Shown: positions 44,517-54,342 of the stretch, in pieces
Numbering within the stretch: the stretch's first letter is position 1
Layout of the letters: each line of letters opens with the position of its first letter
Assembly (NCBI GenBank): GCA_013054445.1
Contig: JAAMPI010000031.1
Span: 1 to 64,000 of the forward strand
DNA length: 64,000 bases
Direction: 5' to 3'
DNA from: Cudoniella acicularis
Taxonomy: Eukaryota; Ascomycota; Leotiomycetes; Helotiales; Helotiaceae
Translations under genes and position numbers: made by a program
The notes under the pieces: model-generated
Told to the model about the DNA's origin: nothing
What the model saw: only the letters and a program-made list of their open reading frames with translations
Database searches by the model: none

Positions 44517-46254
44517 TTACTCCCACACATTCGAGAACAGATCCTCACTTGTAGCGAATCCACCAGCAGGTTTCGCTTGGCCCGTTCCAGTAGCAGGCGC
44601 AGCACTACTCCAACCTCCAAAATCTTCATCTACGCTGACCTTTGGTTGTGTACTGCTTCCTGTGTTAAATCCACCTCCACCTCCTGGGACAATACTTTGA
44701 TTCGCCAATGATGTGCCGCTAGATCCCCAGCCAAAATTCGCAGTGCTGGCTTGAGATTGTGCTGGCTTAGCTATAGTAGGACTCTTAGTTGCGGAATTCC
44801 ATGCATCATTCGAACCCCAGGCATCGGTGTTTCCCCAGCCGCTCATTGCAGCCATAGGGGCCTGAGCTTGAGGCTTTGGTGGTGCAGGTTGTGAAAGGTT
44901 GAAAACGGATGATTGTGTTACTGTAGGTGAAGCAATTGTTGGTTTTGGAGGGGCAGGTTGCGCTGCTGGTGTAGAGAAATCGAAAAGGTCATTGAGCCCA
45001 GAACTTGCAGTTGTACTAGGTCCTGGTGATATACCAGGAGCCGAATCGAAAGCACCAAATCCGCTCGAAGAGCTAAAACCTCTTGATGGCTGTGGTGGTT
45101 GCTGCGCAGGTTTGGTAGCCGGTTTTGTATCAAAGAAACTACCTCCACTCAAAGGCCCCTGGGGAGAGATTTGGGACGGTGTTCGGTTGTGACTCGAAAT
45201 ATTTCCTAGTCCCGCAAATGCAGACGTCTTTTGTTGAGATTGTAATCCAGGTGAGGCCGAGTTTGAGAAGCTCAGACTGCTGAAAGCATCATTCATTCCT
45301 CCAAATGTGTTCTTTTGTGCAGGGGGGGATTGTTGCATCGGAGATTGCATGCCACCGAATGACCCAGAGGATGCATGGGAAGGCTGTTGTTGAGGCTGTG
45401 ATCTAGGAGCGGTGGCATATAGCGAGAGGATAGATTGCTTCAAGTCTGGTCTTGATTGGGTGCCCGGTGTTGCCTGCGCACTTAATGGCCGAGCTGGTGG
45501 TGGAGACTCAGTGCCAAAGAAATCCAACCCTAATAACGAATCTGCTGGCTTTGTCTGCTTTGGCGGCGCAGGTTCAGCCTTCGGTGGTGGCCCAGGTCTG
45601 GCAGCTGCTGGTCCCGTAGTGCTGGCTCTTGGAGGTGGCCCATCGTCCTGCGCAAAGAGGTCTGGTTGAGGGGCTCTTCTGACTTGTGATGGCCCTGAGG
45701 CAGCCTTTGTTGAGTTTGATCGTACAATGGCCTGCTTCTCCTTCACTAAGCTCAGAGGTACATCGTCGTCTCCTTCTGCGTCTAGAGTCGATGGATCCGG
45801 TATCCCTCCATCCATAACCCATCTCTTGGACTCGTACTTTGTCCTGATGAAGTTCTCAATTTTGGCCTCAGAGGGTACGTGTCCTGGTGCCAGCTTCGCC
45901 TCCCAATACTTGTTCGCTCTCGAATTCCCCCATTGTAGTACACTTTGTAATTGTTCATCCGTCCAGGCATCGAGATCCACGGATTTGACCCTGCTAATGT
46001 GCGTGCCCATGCCCCGATGTATTCCAGAGCATCTTATGCAGATAAATATGCCGAGATTCCAACTAGCCCATCTTGGATCTGTCAAAGGAACACGGTTAGA
46101 AGTTTGCGCGGGGAAAACGGAAATGTTGAAGCATACGTTTATTTCTTTTGCAATCGGCACATGTCTTGTTTCCGTCCAGTTTCAATAAATTCTTGATAGT
46201 CTGTGTGTTCTGAGCTGCGCGCTCCGCGGCTGGGTTGGGAGCCCTGCGCGACAT
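44517..46254 (-). CDS. AGE2: ArfGAP of the Age2/SMAP type
   Basis: Two exons (46254-46137, 46078-44517) give 559 aa. The N-terminal ArfGAP zinc finger has Cys32, Cys35, Cys53 and Cys56 (C-x2-C-x17-C-x2-C, the longer Age2 spacing), then the arginine finger Arg61 in CSGIHRGMG. It continues with THISRVKSVDLD to about residue 125. The remaining 430 residues are low-complexity, rich in Ser, Pro, Gln and Gly, with repeated short motifs such as DLF, DFF and FGGM that resemble clathrin/adaptor-binding motifs. The protein would stimulate GTP hydrolysis by Arf1 at the trans-Golgi/endosome. The zinc finger is split by the 58-nt intron, so it only exists in spliced mRNA. It shares a 406-bp divergent promoter with MsrB. 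Confidence 0.94.
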
Positions 46255-46660
46255 GGCGATCCTCGGTATGCGGAACCGGTAAGCAGAGAAACAAGGAGGA
46301 GGATTGATGCGTCGTCGGGATTTGAGTTTCGTTCAGTGGCTGCCTGTGCTGTGTTGGAGAGGCGTCGAGATTCCACATCGCCAAAGTGCTGGTAGTCGAG
46401 AGTCGAGGTTTCAGGAATCAGGAGTGGCCCTATTGATAGTGTGGTGGGGGGCTAAAATGGGGGGAATCTGGCGCATGTGGAATAGTGCGACAGGGGACGT
46501 CATGACTGTGGCGGCCGCGGGGAGCTCAAGTCTCAGGACCAGAATCCGATTTCAAATACTTCACATTCAAACCTCAAGGGCATTGTGCCACCAGAAAGTA
46601 TTCCAAACCTCTCTTCGTTCTCAGCTTTCCACCTCTTCTCAATTTCTTATTAAAGTCTTC
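46255..46660. promoter_or_regulatory. Divergent promoter, AGE2 / MsrB
   Basis: The 406 bp between the start codons must hold both promoters. A GC-rich segment (GCGGCCGCGGGGAGC near 46510) is visible. No TATA box was recognised. Confidence 0.4.
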
Positions 46661-47319
46661 ATGCGCATCCCAGCTTTCCCAAGTATCATCCGCACTTTCT
46701 ACACTCTCAGCAATTACACAGCCCGCGCTTCAGCACAAGCACCTTTCAAAACTCTACACCCTTTCAATCGAGGGACTGTTCTCAAGTCTATGCCTACTAT
46801 CCCATTTCTCGGAAGTTTCTTCAGTTCCAATAGCCCCTCCAAGATGTCTTATCCCCTTCAAAAGAGCGACGACGAGTGGCAAGCGGTGCTGAACAAAGGT
46901 ACATCTTCTACTTACCCGATGCGATATTCTAAGCTGACAGCCACTATAGAGCAATTCCGCGTCCTCAGAGAAAAGGGTACAGAAGCTCCATTCACCGGAA
47001 AATACGATAAGCACCTTCCCGACACCGGAGTTTACACCTGCGCGGGCTGCGATGCGCTCTCTACAAAGCCAACCACAAGTTCAAGTCCGGCTGCGGCTGG
47101 CCTGCTTATTTTGACAGCATCCCAGGTGCTGTGACTCGTCACACCGATAGCACTCTGGGAATGTCTAGAACCGAGATTGTGTGCTCGAACTGTGGAGGAC
47201 ATTTGGGGCATGTGTTTAAGGGAGAAGGATATTCTACACCAACCGACGAGAGGCATTGCGTCAATAGTGTCAGTTTGAATTTCTCTGCGGACGACAAGGT
47301 TGTAGATAGTAAGGCTTAA
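46661..47319 (+). CDS. Methionine-R-sulfoxide reductase (MsrB); one-base frameshift in the domain
   Basis: Exons 46661-46898 and 46950-47319. The MsrB domain is clear: KEQFRVLREKGTEAPFTGKY, CAGC (first zinc pair), CSNCGGHLGHVF (second zinc pair) and the resolving/catalytic region DERHCVNSVSLNF with the active Cys. The enzyme reduces methionine-R-sulfoxide with thioredoxin. Between CAGCDA and GCGWPAYFDS the frame is lost: one base is missing at about 47056, and adding one restores the expected PLYKANHKFKSG block and about 202 aa. As written, translation stops at 47134, before the catalytic Cys. Three in-frame ATGs (46661, 46790, 46844) precede the domain; the longest form has an Arg/Ser/Thr-rich leader that could direct it to mitochondria, the shortest would be cytosolic. 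Confidence 0.88.
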
Positions 47320-48577
47320 TATGGGACGTTTGGATGGAGGAAAATGGATGCGGTTCATTTTGGCAGTCAGATGAATTGGGGGGTTGGTACTTGATAGCGT
47401 AATGTAGAATGAGAATTAATGACAATCAATCTCTTTTCACTAGATGCCAGTGCGTCGAATATTTACAACAAATGTTTGTAATCCTTGTTTTGGAGCCTAG
47501 CTTCTTATCACCGACAATTCACATCAAAGTTCATGACTGGAGACAAAATAACCGGTCCACTTATATATTGAATACGAATATTTCCACCTATCCAATTGCC
47601 AAGAAATCCTTAATATCTATGTCTGGGGCTCGTTCGTTCTTTTTAAGTGGCGTGGTCTCACGTTTTGTTTACGACCGTTTTTCTAAAGCTTTTCCGGTGT
47701 AACTTCAATACTAGGGAGAAATTAGTGTTCGTGCAATGATATTATTCCGTAATTACAATCAATAATTATGCCGAGTGCTATTTCTTTTCTCTTTTTTTTT
47801 TGCTTCTGTGTCCAGTGGCTACTACTGTTGGTGGTTCGCTTCCTGCAGTCACATCAAACACTTCAAAATAACTAAATAATTGTCAATTTCAAATATCACT
47901 AAGTAGTTGGAATCTGTTAGAATAATGTTTATTTAAAACCACATTTTCTGTAATAATATCTCATAGTAAGACAATGTTTATTCGTTGAAGTGTGACTAGC
48001 AACTTCGTAGCATAGGCCGGGGGGACGGTGGGGGAGATAGAAGCGGATTGCTGCGAGGTGGATCTAAGAAAAGCTTCTCCCAGGTATCCAGGTGCTTGAA
48101 GAAGTGTTCGGAGCGAGCATAGCAAACCTGAACGTTGTTTGACTTTTTATTTTTATTCCTAAAGTGAAAAGGGGCCTAAGCGAGCCTTGCTCCGCATGTT
48201 TCCCCTCGACCGTGAAGCGTTCAGCATCGCAAATACTGCACGAAACACTTGAAAAGTATTTAACAGCCACGAAGTGAAAGTAAGAATACTTCGAGAGTTA
48301 AAATAAGATGAAAGGCCAGATTGGTTTGAACTCTTTTCTTTCTAGCAATGTCTCACAGTAGAAAATATATTTAAAGTGGTTTGTGGGATTTCGCGAGACG
48401 GTCGAAGGAATACGAATCAGAATTCATTTTGCTCAAGTCGAATTGAAGAATTATTTATGCACGATACTTATAGTTCTCGGTGTGGTATGCTCTGTATTGA
48501 AAATTGTATTTTGCAAACGCCCATAATAATACAGGACACTCAAAGTCAGAATCCCCAACTGCTTGACAGACATAAAA
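47320..48577. other. Convergent spacer, no gene; holds a repeat relic
   Basis: 1.26 kb of AT-rich sequence between the MsrB and J-domain 3' ends. It contains a diverged copy of the 31.4-kb repeat at about 47954-48005, and a 9-nt T run near 47794. Confidence 0.5.
47954..48005 (+). repeat. Third copy of the 31.4-kb repeat (partial)
   Basis: TAATATCTCATAGTA, then ACAATGTTTATTCGTTGAAGTGT, matches the start of both units of the 31426-31565 duplication with several differences. A related fragment (ATGTCTCACAGTA) is seen near 48348. Confidence 0.55.
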
Positions 48578-49615
48578 TCATCCTCGCTCTTCTCTTCGCC
48601 TTAATTTATTCCAAGCCTCCATGTTTATCGTCTCTTCAGTCATACTTGTACCTCCAAATCTCTCGAAAACTTTATCGATGCCGTCATGGTTGTTCCCTTG
48701 AGCCTCTTTGCATTGACGGCAATGCCCACAGTCAGACTTCTGGTAGTAGAAACTGCTGGGCCAGTTGCGATACCGGATGTGATACTCGTGGAAACGCTCG
48801 CAATTCTCAAAGCCCCAGTCTTCAACTCCCCCGTTGAAAAACAAGAGTGGGTCATAAGGCACTCCCAAAAAGTTTACTTTGTCGAAGTGTTTCGGGAAAT
48901 TCTTTTCATTGGTGGCGGTTTCCTGCTCCGGGCCTTGCTGGAATCTTCCATCCTGTTGAAGCATTCCTTTCTCTCTAGGCTTTACTTTCCCTCCGGGCTA
49001 TGCTTTCTTTTTGGACTTTGGGGCTTTGTCTGGTTTAGGAGAGTTCGTTTCTAAAAGCCCTGGTGGTTTTGGTTGCTGCTCCTGCCTCGCTTGCTAGTGT
49101 GCATTTGAGAAGGCACTGGATCTTGCCCGTCCTTTGGGAAACCCGCCCATTTCCTGCCACTGTCCTTGTGTCCACGAATAGTCCGAAGAATAGTGCTTGT
49201 GTGTATCCTTTGTAGCATTGTTGTTCCATCTCGCTTGAAAGTCGGAACTGTCGAATCTCTGAGAGAATTCTATGAAGTCGAACTGTATGTCGTACTGGTG
49301 ACGTTTTCTAGGGTCAGAAAGCACTTCATGTGCTGTGTTTATCTGTGAATATTATTAGTAAAAGTTTAAAACAGCACCTCTGGCATCAACCGTCTCAAAA
49401 ATTCACGGGCATAGAAGACGGGAAGACGGGAAGAGAGAAAATTAGATCGGTTCTTCACTTACTGTCTTAATAATCTCCGTTACATTGGGGTCCTTATTCT
49501 TGTCGGGGTGCCAGATCAAGGCTTGCTGCCGGTATGCGCTCTTGATAGTAGCTGCGTCCGGGTTATCACGTCTCGAGAGTCCGAGCACCTTGTAGTGATC
49601 TTGAAATTGAGGCAT
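48578..49615 (-). CDS. J-domain (DnaJ-type) protein whose frame is interrupted by two in-frame TAG codons
   Basis: Exon 1 49615-49463 and exon 2 49342-48578. An N-terminal J-domain (about residues 4-75) has [24 protein letters not shown] with the HPD tripeptide needed to stimulate Hsp70 ATPase, then [15 protein letters not shown]. As written the protein ends at TAG 49096-49094 (133 aa). The same frame stays open for 31 codons ([12 protein letters not shown]...) to a second TAG at 49000-48998, then 139 more codons to 48578. The last part is Cys/Trp/Tyr-rich ([23 protein letters not shown]) and looks like real protein. The two stops could be CAG-to-TAG changes. Either a gene being lost, a stop-codon readthrough gene, or sequence errors. 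No intron removing both stops in frame was found. Confidence 0.72.
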
Positions 49616-51680
49616 ATTATCTTCGAATTGCCGTTGTTGGTTTAGTTTTGGAAGGGAAGAGCGTGCTTGGAAAGCTTCTTGAACTTCTGAGTGTTGTCTT
49701 TGGAGTGGAAGCACGAAGTGAAAGCTGCTAAAGAAAAATATGTGGGGGAGAAGGTCCGAATGTTTAATACCTGAGTGATGAGAATTCGTGAAACTGTGTC
49801 TGCTTGTGAAAGTGGTCAAAATTGCATCATAAATGCGGAAGGTTCTCATCTGTTTGAGGCCGGGTTACCAGACTCTGGTTTAGGATACCACGCTTGTTTA
49901 GCTTACAAGCTAATAATATCCTCAACCTCAGAATCATATATGCGGGCGCCAATCTGAGCATGCTAAATGAGAACCCACTATCTCAAGAATTACTGGTATG
50001 ACACAGACAGTATCACTTTGTCGAATTTCCTTTAAAATAAAACAGTTGTTGGAATTTTGCACCGATGGAAAATATGCAATGGGCTTCACTCTGGTTTTTG
50101 GTGCCAAGCTAGTTTGAGTTACAAGGGAGAACGATGGATAGAAGTCTATCACATGTCCGGAACGTTTGAGAAGGAAAGCAAAGCCCTTACGAAACTAATT
50201 TAGGTTAGGAAGGGTAATTTTTTCTGAAATACTGAGCGCTAAAGTAACGTATCCGTAATTTCTAACTTGCGGGCTTGGCTCCAGATATGCCTTGAGCGGG
50301 TCCTTAGAATAAAAATGTGATGAGTTTGGCATTTTTAATTATTTTCTACTTGGTGGGGTTTTTTCTCAGTGCCGGGAGCCCACTGTTAATACCACAGTAG
50401 CAAAATCTCTCGACTTTCTAAGTAGAAAGTGCATTTAAATTATCAAGTTGAAGAAGGCTATTTGTTGTGACATGTGTGAGTTATTATTGTGCTGTGGGTA
50501 TTTGTGAGCTGCTTGGGGGTTTATTAATCCCTCCTGACACCAAAAAAATACCGACAGAGTAGCAGATTGTGTAGCCCTACAGTAGCAATTGACTTTCTTG
50601 CTTTAAGCTGCTCTTTTCGAATATTCTCGATGATAGGTCTTGCCTTGGAAGGAATGGAGCAGATGGTCGTTTCTCAGGTGGTGGCTCTAATTTTTCAATT
50701 ATTGCGTTCGCTGTGAGCTGTCAAATGCCCCCTTCCAAGTATTCTTCAAGTGTAGCTCGAGTGGGGCATAAGCAAGCACATTGAAGCGCTACTCCCGCGA
50801 AAAAATTTTTGTTGCAAGTCGGAATAGGCTTGCCGGGTGCTCCTTCCCTGTAATTTGGTGCAGGCGTTTGATTCCCCTTTTACTCAGTAGGAGATATTGC
50901 TCATCGGAGGGAGATGGTGGGTGCTCCTCCCTCGCAACTTTGCTTCCCGCTGGGGAAGGATCGAAATCTTGGCACACCATGTGCTGCTCACGATCCCCTC
51001 CACATCCCTTTGATCGCTAGCAGAGAGTGACCAGCTCTTTGTGGCTTAGGTAGACGGCTCCTGTAAATAGCTTCTCCTAAAATGGCCATTAGCCAGGAAT
51101 GAAACCATGGTTGTGGTGGTGCAAATGCTTTCCCTCCGGTTTCTCACTGGTTCTGTTGCATATCGTGCGGCAAATAAAATCGGCATTTTCGAATGATACT
51201 GAGGTCCAACTAATGGTATGGCGTCAATTAGTTATGGAGAGATACTGAAATTTAGCGAGCTTACCCCTTTTCGCCCTCAACCGACGCAAATATTCCTACA
51301 TTATTACGACATAACACCATCACGATGCTTGACTCACACTCTCGGCTCACAATGGCATTGCAAGAATTACTCAAGGTAGGGAGGTCACTATTTTAGTAAG
51401 TTTTGGCAGAAGATTAAAAGAAGAGTTGATTTCCTCTCTTGTTTCTCTTTTTATTCAGCCCTCCAGTCACCTTCTACTGTTTAGATTCAGAGTCAACTAC
51501 TTACTCAAATCGCGATACGCCTCAACCTACTTCACACTCTTCTCGTAGTCGAACTTCTACCCAAATCAGAATACTTCTCAATCTGCCCCACAGCCTTCAG
51601 GTCAAGAACCTATTGAGCCAACGGACTCGCCACCAACAGATTCAAATCACAATCCCAGTCGACTTCAGAAAGTATTCAAG
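49616..51680. other. Divergent spacer, no gene
   Basis: 2.07 kb between the J-domain gene and the 611-aa orphan. It is AT-rich on the left and mixed on the right, where GGGTGCTCCTYCCT occurs twice (about 50836 and 50928). No gene or RNA was recognised. Confidence 0.45.
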
Positions 51681-53516
51681 ATGAGCAGTCTACCGAAAGC
51701 AGCTCGCTACGTGGTCGAGCGATGCCGAATATCTGAACAATTCGCCGTCGTTACAGAGCTATGTTCTGCGCATGATGCTACTCTCAAAGCCTACGTCGCC
51801 CTGCCCTACACGCCACTTGAGAAGCAGGAGACGCAAACCGCTAAGTGCTCGAAGAGAATCCTTCAAAAGGTCAACAAGATTCTCTACCAGGATGCCTCCA
51901 GCATTCGAGAGCTCCTGAAGAGCGCGCCACCACTTCCAGAGTTTATCGAGTTCCAACGGGAGGTCCCTTCGAATCACGCCTTGATTATCAACAATTACGG
52001 GGGAAAATTGATTTTTGACAAAGATCTCAATCGAAAGAACTTCTACGGGCCAACCTCATCAGAAAAGGAGGCAAACGAGCGCAACATCACGATCCAGGAC
52101 CAGCTACTGGATCGCAAGGCTATTGTTAAGGCCCCAATGTTTTCCAGGATTGTGGTCAAAAAAGGTGGCAAAATGTCACTTCACCGGAATACTTTTCCCA
52201 GGGCCATATTCTATGGAGGCATTCCCTCAATTCGAGAAATCAAGGACAATGACTTAACAATCGAATTCAAGGGTCCGGGGAGAGGTCAAAGCCTCATTTG
52301 GACGAAGAGAACCTTCGAAACCATGAATGAAGAAACAAAGGACGTGCAACCTCCAAAACGGCAGTGCTGCAAAGATCTTCGAGAGCTTTACGACACCAAA
52401 TATGAAGCTCGTAAGGTTCCGGTGCTCTTCAACCTTGATGACTATTATGTCGACGTGAGCGAAATCAGAACATCCAAGTCACAAGCCGTCCCCAAAGACG
52501 TCTACAAGGGAACGAGATCAAGGACAGGAATTCCACGCAAACCTACGGCTAAGATGGCGCAAATAACGAAGAAGAAGAGCATACCGAGAATCCCGAAAAT
52601 CTCCCCTCTTTCCAAAAAGGAGATAGATTTAGACTTCGCCCTCATGGCTCAGAGAAAAACCCAGCTGGATCCGACAATCGAAGTCAGAGCTACTCTTATG
52701 AATCAAACGGCTAGATTCGAAAATGGTAAAAGAAAGTTCGCTCTTTTCACTGACCAGCCCGATGCCAAATACCTGGCTAGGAAAAAGAACAAACTTTCTC
52801 TTACTCATGAGGAGGAAGATCTCGACGACGGACCAGATACGAAAGCTAAAATGACTGTTTGGCATGCCGTTCACCACGAGAAATGTCGGGTTCAAAGAGG
52901 CCATACCGATGGCATGATGGAAGGGGAGATCAAGAAGAACCCCAACTACCTAACTCAAAGAGATTCCTTTAGCAAAAGCCTCAGTGGTTCAAGTTATCAG
53001 TCCATTATTGAGGAACTCCAGAAGGGCTCTCCTGATTTCGACAGGATAAACCAGATCCAACGGAGTTGGAAGGAGTCTTACCTTAGACCCGAAGTCCCCA
53101 GCGCTGGTCAGAGTCTCCCGTCAAGACAGAGCCGCAAGAGCTATGTCACAGCCATCACGAACGAAATGGCACGCCCGGAACTGAATCTGGAGACAGTGCA
53201 AAGAATCAGACAGAAATTCGCACCGGTCATCGACCCAACCAACCCCGCCAAATACACACGGGATGAAGTCGCAGACGGGCAAAAGTATTTCACAGCGGGC
53301 TTCAACGCGGTCAAACAGGCACAAAAATACCTCAAACACAAAAGGGAGGTCATCGCAGCCATTCGAGAGTATAAGGCTGCGAAGGAGGCTTTTTCAAATA
53401 TGGGTTTTCCCCTATTGGGTGTGGATGAATTCTTTGACAAGAAGCATGTTCTCAGTGCGGTACCGCTCTGTCTGCGTGTTGTTCGTGGTAGTAGTGAGGT
53501 CGAGGAGGAAATCTAA
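51681..53516 (+). CDS. Hypothetical protein, 611 aa, intronless, no recognised domain
   Basis: The single long open frame starts with ATG in AAGATGAGC and runs 612 codons. The product is soluble, without signal peptide or membrane segment. It is rich in Lys/Arg (KKKSIPRIPKISPLSKKE near 295-312 looks like a nuclear signal), with Asp/Glu patches (HEEEDLDDGPD). Codon usage resembles the neighbouring genes and the frame has no interruptions, which supports a real gene. I do not recognise any family. The sequence 200 bp upstream is pyrimidine-rich (CTCTCTTGTTTCTC), common before fungal starts. Possibly lineage-specific. No function is proposed. Confidence 0.75.
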   Translation: MSSLPKAARYVVERCRISEQFAVVTELCSAHDATLKAYVALPYTPLEKQETQTAKCSKRILQKVNKILYQDASSIRELLKSAPPLPEFIEFQREVPSNHALIINNYGGKLIFDKDLNRKNFYGPTSSEKEANERNITIQDQLLDRKAIVKAPMFSRIVVKKGGKMSLHRNTFPRAIFYGGIPSIREIKDNDLTIEFKGPGRGQSLIWTKRTFETMNEETKDVQPPKRQCCKDLRELYDTKYEARKVPVLFNLDDYYVDVSEIRTSKSQAVPKDVYKGTRSRTGIPRKPTAKMAQITKKKSIPRIPKISPLSKKEIDLDFALMAQRKTQLDPTIEVRATLMNQTARFENGKRKFALFTDQPDAKYLARKKNKLSLTHEEEDLDDGPDTKAKMTVWHAVHHEKCRVQRGHTDGMMEGEIKKNPNYLTQRDSFSKSLSGSSYQSIIEELQKGSPDFDRINQIQRSWKESYLRPEVPSAGQSLPSRQSRKSYVTAITNEMARPELNLETVQRIRQKFAPVIDPTNPAKYTRDEVADGQKYFTAGFNAVKQAQKYLKHKREVIAAIREYKAAKEAFSNMGFPLLGVDEFFDKKHVLSAVPLCLRVVRGSSEVEEEI

Positions 53517-54342
53517 GTGCGGGGATCAGTTTTGGCGACGGACTATGGATTTCTGGCAAGGACATCATGATTTTTTGTCCGGATGTAAGGAGTTATGAGA
53601 AGATTTGGGTTTGTTTTGGCTATGCATAAGATATACACTGCTGTTTGAAAGTCAATTAAAAAAGTTCAAAACTCACATATACCCGATGATACTCTTGAAC
53701 AGCTGCAAGAGTGAAGCGAGCGAAGAAAGGGGCGTCACGTGATATCGAGAAACCTCTAGCTTTGAGAACCGCTTGAAATTGTAGACTTGGCTCCGAGGAA
53801 GGAATGTAATGAATTCTCAAGTATAGAATCTGGGGTTGAAAGGAAATATTGGCTACGGCGGGGTTACCTGGAGAAGAATGACCTACAGAACTTGATTTTG
53901 GTTTCATAAAGGAAATGTAGAAAAATATAATATTCGTTGGCACGCCCGACACAAACGTTGAATTCCTGCTAGCAACCAAGAAGGCTATATAGACTCAGTC
54001 GCCTTAATTTAAGCTGGGATGGTTTGCATCAGAGGGCTTGAAGGATTCGCAACGATGAAGCACTTTTCAACACTCACACGACAATGCCTTTGGCACAAAA
54101 GACATGGCAAGCTTTTCTAGATATTTTTTGGATTTTGATGATATGAGACAAAGTGACAAACCTTCTTGATATCAACCCCACAAACATAACCGTATTGTAC
54201 AGTGTGTATGTCAAAATCTGTAAGCGATGAATAGCTAAAGCAATATGGGTAATAAGCAAGGGGGAGCTAAGCAATGAAGCCGATGTTTTGTAGTAGCCAT
54301 ACCCTAATAGGTATCCTTTCCATCTGATCTGTGGTATTTCAC
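53517..54342. other. Convergent spacer, nothing recognised
   Basis: 826 bp between the orphan gene and REC114 3' ends. Short frames only. Confidence 0.45.
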
